64,000 nucleotides of DNA from assembly GCA_034509925.1 (NCBI GenBank), contig CM067534.1, positions 4,648,501 through 4,712,500 on the forward strand, read 5' to 3'. Every line of letters starts with the position of its first letter. Within the stretch, counting starts at the first letter, position 1. The notes under the pieces are model-generated. The model was given only the letters and a program-made list of their open reading frames with translations, was not told the origin of the DNA and searched no databases. Below are positions 48,413 to 61,200 of this stretch, piece after piece. The translations under genes and the position numbers were made by a program. This DNA is from Hirudinaria manillensis. Its lineage: Eukaryota; Annelida; Clitellata; Hirudinida; Hirudinidae.

Positions 48413-49109
48413 GTTAACATAACGTAATAACATGACGCAGTACTTTAACGTACGAACATATGTAATCATTAAGTCGTAATGTCAGCAATAATTATGACTA
48501 TTTATTATTCATTCACTAGGAAAACGTACCTCGGTCATCATCATCCACATCATCGTCATCGTCGTCGTCATCATCATCAATTTTATTCATATGAATAGAT
48601 ACCGGATGATATTAATTTAAGACATTAACATTATCAACATTATCAGTAAATCAGTATATCGTAGTATATCACTGATGATACAGAGTATATCATCACCATA
48701 GTCAAGGCTTAGTTAAATGTACGTTTATTTATAACCTGTTGTTAATCTGATCGACGGCATCATCATCATCATCATCATCTAACTCTTTCTCTACAGTTCA
48801 TCATCCAGAAGTGATCACGTGATGGCTAGGTAGGGGAAAATCCTGAATTTGAGGAGTTTAGAAGTCCCCAGCGACGAGAAGGGTTGCAATCGGACTTGTA
48901 GCCAGTACTCTGTTTTGAAGTACCTGTGTTTAAGGTTCCATTATCAGTACTCAGTGCTATGTACTCAGTACTACGAGTCTGGTTGCAATGAAACCCATTG
49001 AAATGATGATCACGTGTTAATTCCTAGTCTCTGAAGTGGACCACGTAATCGTGAAATTAAAAATTTGAATCTCTACACCTTTCATGTACTTTTATGTGGA
49101 TCGTTGGAA

Positions 49110-49265
49110 GTCTATGAATGATTGATGAGTGAAGTGATGGTTGACTGATGCACTGTGATTGATTGACGATTGATTGGTGATTGATTGACGATTGATTGAT
49201 GATTGATTGAGGTATTGATTGATCGCTGGTTGATGTATTTGTCGATGGCTGATTGGCGATTTCAT
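49110..49265. repeat. Imperfect GATT-type tetranucleotide repeat
   Basis: Multiple ATTGATTG and TTGATTGATGA units. Confidence 0.8.
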
Positions 49266-49459
49266 TGATCTTTAACTCGAATAAGCTCTTCGTTCTGTCT
49301 ATGTAATTAAAGAACTATTATGGTAATGATTGGAAAGGAATTTGGTGAGATAGTGGGTTAACGAGTGAGGGGGTTTCCCAGGCCCAAAAAAGGAGACATT
49401 AAGCTTTGATGTTTCTTTATACCTTGTGAGACACCATCCGAGATGCCTTTAACGATGGT

Positions 49460-49730
49460 CATGAAGGTGATGACGACGACGACGATGACGAAGATGATGA
49501 CGACGACGAAGATGACGATGGCGATGACGATGATTATGTTAGTGATGATGACTCTGGTGATGGCGGTGACGAAGACAAGGAAAATGAAGAGAAAGGTATG
49601 TCGAGAGGCAAGATGTCGATGATTACGTCCGTCATAATTGAGCCACAGGGGTGATGCCTCTGATGATGATGACGACGATGATGATGATGGTGACGAGGAC
49701 GACGACGACGATGATGGCAATGACGCTGAT
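49460..49730. repeat. GAC/GAT trinucleotide repeat blocks
   Basis: GACGACGACGATGACGA-type arrays at about 49468-49560 and 49660-49735. They generate Ser- and Val-rich open frames on the opposite strand, which I do not count as genes. Confidence 0.85.
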
Positions 49731-49966
49731 GACTTCTTTAGCGTACAGCGTGACATACAGAGACGCGTGCACGGTCGTAGCACCGAGATGTCTGTATAGG
49801 GGAGCCTAGGTTTGATGGCTTTGAGTGACAGGAGCTGAAAGCTTCTATTGATCGCATCATACAAAACAACAGTGAGGAGAGATAGTGATGGAAGGGGGAG
49901 AGGATGACGAGGCAGAAGGAAAAGTCAAAAAACTGGCAGAATCAAGAATTGAGAGGATGTCAAGGA

Positions 49967-50140
49967 GAATGAATGAATGAGTGAATGAATAAATGAGTGA
50001 GTGAATGAATGAATGATTGATTGAATGAATGAGTGAATGAATAAATGAGTGAGTGAATGAATGAATGATTGATTGAATGAGTGAATGAATTAATGAGTAA
50101 ATAGATGAATGAGTGAATGTATTAATAAGCAAATGAATGA
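49967..50140. repeat. (GAAT)n/(GAGT)n tetranucleotide repeat
   Basis: GAATGAATGAGTGAATGAATAAAT units over about 170 bases. An open frame rich in SFTHSFIHS on the minus strand is only the translation of this repeat. Confidence 0.95.
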
Positions 50141-50639
50141 TGATAACTTCGAACCCAACTTGTAAACAATTGGAAGAGGATGAAGAAACTTTAAAATTGC
50201 TATCATTGGTCAAGAATTAAACAAAAAAAATATGTCCTTCAAATATGCCATTGAATCAGAAACTCTTTGTTTGTCTGGTCTCCAGGACAAGCCATTGTGC
50301 TTACTCATCCATGAGACATTCGATCAATCGGTCAATCAATCAATCAGTCATCTCCTTTTCAATCACTGGCCATCAATCATGATGAGACAATCACCAGTGT
50401 AAACATTTAATTGAATTAATTATAAATCCAGCCAATTAATTCGGTAATTTACTCTTATCAAGTGACTCATACAGGCATTTATTATGATTCAGAAGAATTT
50501 CGTTTGTCTGGCTACTGATTCATCCATGTTTCGTTCATTCGCCCATCAATCAATCAATCTTTATCAAATAGCGCTTCAATCAGTCACCACAGTTCAATCC
50601 ATTTTGTCGAACAGAGATCGATAAGTCGAACGATTTCCC

Positions 50640-50915
<276 letters not shown>

Positions 50916-51404
50916 AATCACGTAACCGACTAACGAACATCATCGTCATCACTACTTAAATAAGCCAATTATAACCTAATTCAATCAATCGATCCAGGTT
51001 TAAACGACTACCTGTACTAATTAAGTAGACCTAAAAATAGTTTCAGGAACTTTCCATTATTGGACGGATGCGTATTTTAGGCTCAGAAGGGACTTGAATT
51101 CTTAGCCATCGGAACTAACAGGAGGCAGTTTGGCTTTCAGTGACTCTTTTCGATCGAAATTTTTCCTTTTGCCGGAAAAAAAATCCGATAGAATTAAAGA
51201 ACAAAGTCGGCCATTAAATTCTTTTTTATCGCTCCGAAATTCTTAGCAAACGGCTCCACCCCTAGCGGCTAGTGTTTCTTGGCTCTGCATTTAGGAATAC
51301 TTGGAGCGAATTTTCAATCATTTACACCGGAGTCCTATTCACGAGGAACCTCTTAATGAAATGCCTAATATCTCTTTTACGACCTCTTTTACCCGGTATC
51401 AGGG

Positions 51405-51520
51405 TTGGCTGACTGGGTGGATGGATGGGTGACTGGCAGGATGAATGGGTGGATGAATGGGTGGGTGGCTGGGTGGATGGATGGATGGGTGGGTGAGTGG
51501 AAAGACGGATAGACAGAAGG
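51405..51520. repeat. GGAT/GGGT tetranucleotide repeat
   Basis: Imperfect GGGTGGATGGATG units over about 100 bases. Confidence 0.85.
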
Positions 51521-51599
51521 ATGAGTGAATGTTTTAATGGCACACCAACGGATGGACAGAGAAGAGCAAGAAATGAATAAAGGATGGAAAAAAGGACAT

Positions 51600-52500
51600 T
51601 AAAAGTAGAAGACGGAACTATTGCCTTAAGGAGGGATCCCCAAAAGACTGTGCTGATGTCTACTTTGGCTTCGAACTTTTCTGAGGTATTGGACCCAGGG
51701 CTGTTCTTTTGACCCCGTATGGTTCGAAGGCCTGAGAAGGTTCGATTTTAGGAAGTCCATAAAAGCGCCCGCGATGGAACTCGTAATGGAAATTGTTCAA
51801 GAGTGGATTTGATATTTCTAGAGAGAAGAAAAAAAAAATATATTGATTAATTTTTATGCCCCTTTTGCGGACATTACGTCTACTGTCATGGACGCTTTTA
51901 AGAGATATTTACTCGCGCTAATATTTCCATAAATAAAAGTTAAAAGCCCAATTACGAGAGGATAATTATTACCGTAAAGAGTAGAAAATAAAAATGGATG
52001 AAATTATGGCGGACGGAGTGCCGGAAGCCACGATGGGTGGGGTAAGAGCCCGGGGCTTATTCTCCGAAATTACTCTTAATACTGCAGCTGTAATTTTTCA
52101 TTCGCCTTCTTTCTTATCGCTGGCCCGCTGAGTATAATAAGGGGAGTGGATTTACAGGCCCTCTGTTCACGGGACTACTCTTAATAAACGTCACGCTGAG
52201 ACCGCTTTATGCCCACGGCGAGCCCAAAAATGAGCGCATTCCCCCATTGTTGTCGGCCGAATTTATGCAACACTTCGGTCCTTTGCAGCGGCCCGAACGT
52301 ATAACTCGGTCCCAGGGCTGGCCGTAACGGCCTGTGATGTAGAAAGGCCCTGTGAATGCAGATATGTCTTTTTTTATTGCCCGAGCGGCAATAAAATCGC
52401 TCTATAACTCGAGATTCATGTATGCAAAAGGATGCCTCGTAAAGAGACGTTTGCAGCGTCTGAGAGCAAGACACGTGTGACGCGATGGATCTTCCTGGAA
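51600..52500. promoter_or_regulatory. Candidate conserved regulatory island in the gene desert beside teashirt
   Basis: A low-repeat stretch with higher GC than the microsatellite-rich DNA on both sides. It has no convincing reading frame: the 97-codon minus frame at 52474-52181 has no family resemblance. It contains several TTTAT-type homeodomain/Caudal-like sequences in various orientations, for example TTTATTGCCC with GCAATAAAA about ten bases on (52372-52396), GAATTTATGC (about 52260) and CTTTATGCCC (about 52207). Complexity, size and position fit an enhancer or conserved non-coding element. Only cross-species comparison would show this. Confidence 0.35.
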
Positions 52501-52893
52501 AAATTCACTCCGATGAATTTCACCATAAATTCAGACTCTGAGAAATATTTTATTTATTTCTTCCGCTTCTTTGAGGACTTCTGAACGCTCTTTCATTTCA
52601 TTTCACGTTCTTCTGTCTGTCTATCTTCTCTCTATCTCTCTGTCTGTCTGTCTGTTTGGCTGGATGTCTGACTGGCTGTTTGGCTGTCTGGCATCTGTTT
52701 GGCTGGTTGGCTGCATGTCTTTCTGTTTGTAGAGGAATGATCTTTCAAGATTTTGAAGATCAAAGATGATGATTCGCCTAGGTTGCCTTCCGATGGATCC
52801 ATGGGAAAGGAATTAATTACGTAATTCGTATTATTTATTAATTACATATTTAACTATTATCATTTAACGACTAATTCCTTACTAAGTCCTACC

Positions 52894-52934
<41 letters not shown>
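52894..52934. repeat. (CT)n dinucleotide repeat
   Basis: About 18 CT units, then a short CTAT tail. Confidence 0.95.
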
Positions 52935-52935
<1 letters not shown>

Positions 52936-53741
52936 ATCTATCTCTCCAAGTTGGACGTAAAAGGGAGTCGAATGTAGGAAGGTCGTTATGAAAATTGGAA
53001 ACTCAGAGCGAATGAATTTATGGATGCCTGTCTAATATTTGAAGCCAGCGACCAACTTCCCCTCCAAGTGAACATCAATCAAAAATATTGCCAGCCACGC
53101 AGTTCCAGCGCAAAACTTTCGGAACGCGTGCAAGGCTGACCTTGTACTTGTGTACGACGACCCTGTACTACTGTACATTGGCCAGGTACTATTGTACAAT
53201 GAATTGCTTTTGTAATATTATTGTGTACATTGACTCTGTACTACTGCACGTGACATTATTTTTGTAGTACTACTGTGTACATTGACTCTGTACTACCGTT
53301 CATTACATTATTGTCGTAGTACTACTGTGTACATTGACCTTGCAGTATTGCACATTGACCCCTTGTGTGACTACAGTAACCACTAAATCAGTTTCTGTTT
53401 CGTGTAGGATTCTTTCAAATTGCAACTCACCTTGGGATAAATAACCACTCGTCCATCTCTTTGTGTTTCATCGTCATTATGACTCTCCAGCTTATAATAA
53501 TAATAATAATAATAATAATAACCAGGTTTAAACATAGCTATTGTTAATAACTAATTAGAAGGATATATTATTCAAATTATGACTCATAATACTATAGCGA
53601 CCCCCGTTGGATGCAAAGGTGTGCAGCATAATTTCTGTTGCAATTACAAACTCCATTATCAACCTCAACTCGTATCCTCATTACTTGTCAACATAACGAT
53701 AAAAACCATCTAATTAATCAACACACACTTATCACAACTAA

Positions 53742-53815
53742 CTCATCATCATTATTATTATTGTTATTATTATTATTATTATTGTTATTATTATTGTTGT
53801 TGTTGTTGTTATTGC
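53742..53815. repeat. (TTA)n/(TTG)n microsatellite
   Basis: TTATTATTGTTATTATTATT array; its poly-Leu translation on the plus strand is not a gene. A shorter AAT run lies at about 53497-53521. Confidence 0.95.
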
Positions 53816-54063
53816 CAATATTCCTGGCCATCGTTATAAATGTTTTCCCTTCTTTATTCCAAAAAAGATTTTCATCGATGGATGATTGTTGCGCAATAAA
53901 AATTCTTCACCAGATGTCTCCAGCCGAATGTCACTGACGAGCGCAAGCCGAGAGACTTGACATGACGACATGACGTGCCGTGTCAACTTTGACGTGGAAA
54001 AGTGTGACTGATTGAAACGTTCCGATTGACGGTTGTCAATCGATTGAACAAGAAGTGCGAAAA

Positions 54064-54345
54064 TAATGGCGATGATGATGATGATAGCGATACTCTCGAT
54101 GTTGAGGGTGATGATGATGATGAGGATGATGATAAGGATGAGGATGACGACGACGATGACGTGATTATGATGGAGCAGTTGGAGATAAGACCTCTGCTTA
54201 CATATAACCTAATGTTGTATGCCTAACCCCGGTATCTCTGTTTATCAGACAAGGCGAAAACTTCGATATTCATAAAACATAACAATGATAAGTGATGACG
54301 ACGACGACGACGATGATGATGCTGATGATAACGTCGATTATGATA
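54064..54345. repeat. GAT/GAC repeat blocks
   Basis: GATGATGATGAGGATGATGA at about 54070-54165 and GACGACGACGACGATGATGA at about 54297-54345. The Asp-rich open frame is repeat translation. Confidence 0.9.
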
Positions 54346-55386
54346 ATGATGCCGAGAACGAGCGGTTTTGGTAACTGATAAAGATAAGCATTTCAGCAAG
54401 AGAAACGAGTCAATATATTTATAAATTCTTTTTTATTCTTTAAGAAATAAATAAAAATAAAATAATAAGTTGGACACCGATGAATTATCCTTAACAACAT
54501 AGATGATGATTATGATAGTGATCGTCAACAACTCTGCTAATATTGAACATCTATGTCGTTCTTGTCTTTTGTAGAACTTGCCTACATTGTACTTGAGTTG
54601 TACTTGACTGACCTTGTACTGAACTTTACAAACAACTTTGTACACGAAATTTACACAAATTGGCGCATGAATCGATCGTTGTACAACACGTACTCGAGCC
54701 ATCATCATCGTCATCATCGTCACAACCAGGCAGACAATAAAATGGAGAAAGTGATAAACAAAGAGATGGATGTAGATCTTAAAACAAAAAATAAAATATA
54801 ATATATTTTCTAACATAATAAGCCGAACAGAAAACATTTCTATTTTAATCTTCGAGATATAATTAAATTTTAATCATTTGTTATCCAAAGATATAATATA
54901 AAAAATAAAATAAAAATAATAAAAATAAACGCCGAACAAGAGACACGAAAACAAACTAAGAAGCAGACGTAATTACACGACAATGAAATCAACGCAGACG
55001 AGATAAGCACTTGCACACGTGCACACGTACACACACAGAAATATGCACACGCACACACACATACACAGAAACATACAAAGCCCATTCACTTGTTTTCTTC
55101 ACAACCCTCAACACGTACGAAAAAAGCAGACGAGACTCTCAAATGTTTACGGTCATTAATTAGCATCTGTAATCTTTCAGAAATAAATTTACAATCTTTT
55201 TGGCGCCAATCGGATGATTGTAAACACGATCCAAAAATAGCCACAACGAACCAACAACAATGAAACTAGGAAAATTTGACGGCGATAATTCTTCAGAAAT
55301 TAACTTTTCTCGGCTCGCCATTTTTGAGACGGCAATCGACCGGCGTGCCAGACGCTTGCCGGACATTGTATGACTACAAATACAAC

Positions 55387-55389
55387 AAC

Positions 55390-55454
<65 letters not shown>

Positions 55455-55456
55455 GT
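55387..55456. repeat. (AAT)n microsatellite
   Basis: About 22 AAT units with one ACT interruption; gives a poly-Asn frame that is not a gene. Confidence 0.97.
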
Positions 55457-55696
55457 TGGTTAAATGGCGGATGTTTGAAACAAGCTCACAACCTCACAAA
55501 GTACCGAAGAGAGAGACAATGACTGACACCGATAAAGGAGATAAAGATTTGAAAATCATTTGTCGGTTGATTTATGAATTTATTTATCAATTTATTCTAT
55601 AATTAAGTATCAGATAATGAAGCAGACGCCAACGAAACTAACGTCGAGTGACGTCACTGGGGTGTAAGGGGGCGTGAAGGGTAGAGGGGTAGGGGA

Positions 55697-55720
55697 TTTA
55701 GGGTTAGGGTTAGGGTTAAG
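55697..55720. repeat. Interstitial telomere-type repeat (TTAGGG)3
   Basis: Three TTAGGG units plus partial flanks, orientation opposite to the copy in the myosin intron. Confidence 0.8.
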
Positions 55721-56257
55721 GAACGACATCCACTTGCAGAGCAATTGAATGAAATCTTGAATCGAACGAAATAAAAATATAAAAATATAAAATAAAATCA
55801 AATAAAGACAGAAAAATGAAAATAAATGATACCCATGAAAATCTCTGGAGCAATCCAAGTCCACTCCAGCGTACAAAAAGTCAGTCTAGCAGGCCAAGTG
55901 TTTTGATTTTTCTGACATATGCAAAGAAATAAAAACGAATGGAGAGGTATACAAACGAATGCTATTTTGATTTCAGTCGTTTACCAAGTTATCTCTAGGA
56001 CGAGGGTTTCAGAGGAACACGTAGAGATTTAAGCAGAAGGACACGGAAGGACAGGAGGAGAGACACTTAGGGTGACATTTAAGGTGACATTTAAAGTTAT
56101 TAATAGCAAAAAAAAAAGGTTGGTGACGCGTTCCAGTCGTTGCTTAGCAGTTTGAGATTGAAATTCATTTCGTATTCGTTTCGTAAAAAAATATTCAAAT
56201 TTCAAATGTAAACTATCGACTGGAAAACATGAAAACACTTTCGAGCCACCACTGAAT

Positions 56258-56380
56258 GAGTGAACGAACGAACGAATGAGTCATTGAATGAATGAGTGAA
56301 TGAACGAGTGATTGAATGACTGACTGAATGAATGAGTGAATGAACGAGTGATTGAATGACTGACTGACTGAATGAATGAA
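56258..56380. repeat. (GAAT)n tetranucleotide repeat
   Basis: GAATGAATGAGTGAATGAACGAG units, similar to the array near 50.0 kb. The minus-strand SFTHSFSQSF frame is repeat translation. Confidence 0.93.
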
Positions 56381-56764
56381 TAAAATCTGAAAGCGTGTGA
56401 ATTGATTTGAAAATGTGGCACGAAATGCTTCATCGTGCGACTAAAAATACTGGAAGTCAAACATGACATGACGCCCCTATGATGTACATCTTCTCTAATG
56501 TTCTCATCATCTCATTAAAATAATTATGAATAATTATAAATAATATTGCAATAAAACAACCATTGTTTTATTGTTGAGATAATGTCAAATCGAAGGATCA
56601 TTAAATGAGAATATGAATATAAAAATATGAATATTTATGTATTTATTTATAGCATCTGCTTCCGTGTCACGTGATTTTAATAGGAAAGGTTAACTTTCTT
56701 TTTAAAAACAATTTTGAGATTAAAATGTCAATATTAGCAGCACCCAAACACTGCTGACATTGAA

Positions 56765-56890
56765 GTGACGAAGACGACGACGATGAGAAAGATGATGATG
56801 ATGCTGCTGAGGATTATGATGATGAGGAGGAGGAGGAAGATGATGAATACTACGACGATGACGAGGCAGTTGATGATGATGACGATGTTA
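56765..56890. repeat. GAC/GAT/GAG trinucleotide repeat
   Basis: Purine-rich GACGACGACGATGAG and GAGGAGGAGGAAGATGATGA array. Confidence 0.9.
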
Positions 56891-57189
56891 GGGGAAGCGA
56901 CTGCGAAAGCGACGGAGCAGTCACATGAGGTCCTGAATTCCTTTAGAGATTGATTCTTATCCTGACAACTTATTGTTTGAAATGTCAAACGTCAACCCAA
57001 CTATGAACAGGAGAAGAATTTTTAATAAACCACTTGTAATTAAAACCATATTTGTAAAAAAAATAAAACACAAATAAGTACAAATAAATAAATAAATGAA
57101 TAAATGAATAACTAAATTGTTCCACTCGTTATCCTTACGTTGGCTTATTTTTTATTCCAGTTACGTATTTGTTAATATGTTGTCCTCGT

Positions 57190-57385
57190 AATAATGATAA
57201 TAATAATAATTATTATTTCATAATAATAACGAAATAATTCTAAAATAATAACATAATAATAATAATAATAATAATAATAACTGCTAGCTTTGCCTTAGAA
57301 TTCACATGCATGACTAATAAAAATTACGACTTTACTATGATTTTATTATTATTATTATTTTTATTATTATTATTATTATTATTAT
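57190..57385. repeat. AAT/ATT microsatellites in inverted order
   Basis: AATAATAAT runs at about 57192-57210 and 57250-57285, followed by ATTATTATT at 57340-57385. The two strands could pair as a weak hairpin. Confidence 0.85.
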
Positions 57386-57569
57386 CAACTGAATTACTGT
57401 AAATTGTGTGGTTTGATTTATTAAACGACCCAAATAGCAGCCTTTACAATGAAATGTTTGTTTACAACACATCCTTGAACCGGAAGCAAAAACAAGATTA
57501 AAATAAAATAATTTAATATAAAAAGAATTTAATGATATTATTGATATTAACGATGATAATATGGCTCGA

Positions 57570-58249
57570 CTAATTTTCTAAAAATAAAAATAATAATAAT
57601 AATAATAACAACAACAATGAGTCAGTAGTTCCAATGGTTGTTGCTAAAATTAACAACAAACACGACTCCATGACTCGAAACACGTCTAAGGTAACAACAT
57701 CAATAAAATGGTTGAAACAACAACGACGACAACAACAACAACACCAACGACAACAATAAATCAACAAGAACCAAACAACAACACGCAGATAGCAGTAGGG
57801 AGATGAACTGAGACGAAGACGGAAGAATAACCGTTGCACGGATAGAGTTTGAATAACGTAGCGATTACTTCCAACTGACAACACACGATCAAAGGCAGAG
57901 AAGCACGCGGATAAACGGAGATCTAAGGATGGGGCCTACGGAGAGGGGTTGGGAAGCGGTACCACTGGAAAAGAGGGGCACGCCAAACGGTGACCCGACG
58001 AAAATTCGAAACTAGCGATGAGGGACGGTCCCTAAAGCCGCCCCGTCGTAAGAATGCATCGGAAATAATAGATTAAAAACGACTTTAAGCGACAAGAAAA
58101 AGAGCCACGTTCGTCTCTGAAGTTTGGAAGTTTACATCGCCCCGAGCGATGCACAGTTACAACGTTAACTCGCCGACATCCGAGTCCATCGTTAGGAGTC
58201 GAAGCAGCGATTGTCAACTCTGCTCGACATCGTCCTACGGCAACAAACA
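57570..58249 (-). other. Probable 3' UTR of teashirt with ACA/AAT repeats
   Basis: Downstream of the teashirt stop. AAT and ACA/ACG triplet runs lie at 57590-57620 and 57715-57765. The 57890-58249 part is of normal complexity, less AT-rich, and likely transcribed with the gene. Confidence 0.4.
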
Positions 58250-61200
58250 CTACTGCACCTGTTGACACGAACGAACGGAAGTGGAGAGAGACTCGTTGAT
58301 TGGAAAATTCGACGGTTGACATCTGGAAAGGTGGAGAGAATTTGCAGACGATTCGTCGTCGTTTTCCTGTCCTCCGCTCGTCTTGTCGTTGGCGTCTTCT
58401 TGGTCAACGTTGGCGTCTTCTTTGTCTGCCTCATAGTCGTCTTCATCTTCCAATCTTGAATTGATTTCACCGTTGATCGACTTCGTGCCGTTGGCAACCC
58501 GTTCGGAAAGTTGCTGTTGCTGTTGTTGTTGAGGCTGTTGCTGCTGCTGTTGTTGTTGATGCTGTTGTTGTTGCCTGTAGTTTGGGCTTTCAAGAGGTAA
58601 GGGACATCCTTCGTGTTTTGAATTGTCAGCCTCTTCTTTTCTCTCCTCGTCATCTTGTGGCTCCGGTTTGATTCTGATGAGATTCGGAGGATCGTGATCA
58701 AAGTGAGTGCTCTGTTCGAACCCATGGTGATTATACTTCACCAGGTTGTCTTCCAAGGGATTTGGCATTAAGCCCTGCCTTGCCATGTACTCCATGCCCC
58801 GATAGGATTCAGTGTAAAAATCCCTTTTCCTGTTTGAGTAGCCAGTGGGTGTTGGCGGTTGCTGGAAAGTAGGTGAGTGGGAACTGAAGAACTTAGAAGC
58901 CAACATTTTTATCGAATCCAGGGAGTTTGAGTACTGAGTTTGGTTTGGAGTTGAGGACTTTCCGCCTCTGTCGGATGAAAAACTGGACAAATATTTGTCA
59001 CAGGTGAGATCAAATGGATTCAACGGGCGCTCCTCGGCTCTGCAATCGTCAATTTTCTCATCTTTCACGGACAGATACTGGTTCTTGTCCATCGACTGGT
59101 ACTGTCTGGCGTATTCGGAATCCGTCGTGGACGACGACTCCGAGCTAATCGTGAATCTATTTTCCAGTCTCTCGTCACCGGGCGCGGCCGATTCGCTCTT
59201 GACCAGCGATTGTCCCGAATGTGGGAGACTGTGAGAATTTAGCATTAAACCGTGCGTTGATTGGAGCTTTTTACGCTTTCTCAGTAAATCTTCATTTGAA
59301 GACTGGCATTGATCGAGAGGTCTCTTTTTGCCGTCCGATTTGTTGCAGTTTACGCTGTTGCTCGCATTCCTCGCGTTCGTTCGCGCGTCGCAACGCAGGA
59401 AAGCATTGTTGTAAACGTTTTCCAGCACCGGGGCAGTTATTAAACAGCGAGAGGCAAACGAAGGGAACGGCAAGGAGCTCGGAGTGTGAAGGGACTGCGA
59501 GATCTTCGAGAAACTGCTTTCGATGAAATTCTCCATCGCTTTCAAGGAAGACGCTCCGTCGACTCCGTAGGGAAGAGGAGACACGAGTTCCATCGACTTC
59601 CTTTCAGCCTGCAAAGTTTTACTCTCTCCAGGCTCAGATTCGTCGTTGGAAGAGAGGCCCTTGCCAGCAGAGTAGGAAAACCTGGGCGTTAAGTATTTGT
59701 CACTTAGACTCGACGATGACTTGGAATTGGTCGATTCCTGCTGGTAAGGTTTCGACAGAGAAGATTTCGAAGCGTTTCTGTTGCCAATTCTAGAGTCGAA
59801 TTTGTGAGAAGTCGACTCCTCTGTGTATAATCTGCTCGAATGATTCGACTGATGCCTCGAATCACTTCTGACGTGTTGTTTCGCCATCCTTTCCTGGTCC
59901 AGCCTGCTATGGAATAGCGTCAGTGCCACTCCGTCAACTGGCTTAATCTCTTCGCAATTTTCTGTCATCTTTTTAAGCATCTTTTTATACGAGGGGAAAT
60001 CCAGCATTTCGGTTATGCCAAATTTGAGAGCCTTGCCGTCTGATTTAGCTTTATCGCTGGAATTCTCATTATCGCTCGTTTTATTTTTCGACTTTTGATT
60101 GATTTCAGACAACTTTTTATCTGCCTGTGAACCGCTTTTGAACGAAGTTGGCGAATTATTACTATTATTATTATTGTTGTTGCTATTGTTATTATTATTA
60201 TTAGTGTTGTTAATGTTACTAGAATTATTATTGTTGTTGTTGTTATTGTTGCTGTTGCTGTTAACGTTGACGCTGGGCATGGTAGTAGGAGTGTGAGAGG
60301 ATGATAACGACGAGGATGGTTTCTGCTGTTCATTGCCAAGTTTTGGCACCCAAGTTCTGCTGTTGGGTTCAGTAAAGTCTCCATCAGCTTTGACGATGTT
60401 GATGTAATGCTTTGTCTTCACCATGTGCACCGTCAGTTCAGGCAAAGATCGAAAAGAAGTCCTACACTGGATGCACCTCAAAATCATTTCAGTCTGTTCC
60501 TGACCTTGAGAAATCCAAACGTCTTGACCTCTTACTAACTTTGGCAGATCTTCCGCGGTATCCAGCTCCAAAGACTCCGGCGTGTGCCCGGTTTCCTCCA
60601 CGTGAACGGTTAATTGGAAGAGATTGCTGTAAGTAATCCCGCAGCTACAGCGCTGGTTGGTATGTATTTTTTTCTTGTCTGCAGAATTTTGATTCGCTTC
60701 GGAGGACGTCAGACTAGAAGAATCGTTGGCCAGATTGCCTTCGGGCCTCAAGGAAGCTACGAAATTTTGCATTTTCTTTTTTTGCAGCTTTTCCAGGCGT
60801 CGATCTTGTAGCGACGGCTTTGACTTCTTGGCGTCGCTCGACTGCTGGGACGACTGCGACGCTAGCGGAAGTTGCGCCATGCTATGATTTTTGTCGACAA
60901 AGGATTCTGATGTTCTCTCGCTGGTTCCACTTCTGGGTCGTTTTAGGGGCAATTTGCTGGATTCGCAGCACGCGTGAGGTTTCGTTTGGGAACTCGGTCT
61001 ACCAGTCTCACAGGAACCTACCATTTGCTTGAGAGAAGAAATTTCGTTGGTCAGAGGTTTGGAGGACGAAGAAGAACTCAAAGAGGGAGATCTAGCTTCG
61101 AAGCCATTGCTCGTTCCCTGAGAAAAACCGCTCTTTTGTTTCAATGTATCGTACATGGACTGCTTGAAGAAGCCATATCCCAGTCCGTTGTAAAAGTTAA

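Noticed and set aside
49358-50213. Ser-, His- and Phe-rich open frames on the minus strand
   Set aside because: They come from GAC/GAT and GAAT microsatellites and have no domain or splice support.
53638-53937. Poly-Leu frame that might suggest a signal peptide
   Set aside because: The Leu run is the TTA/TTG microsatellite in one of its frames.
58192-58725. 177-codon minus-strand frame overlapping the end of teashirt
   Set aside because: A shifted frame of the teashirt Gln-rich region; no independent evidence.
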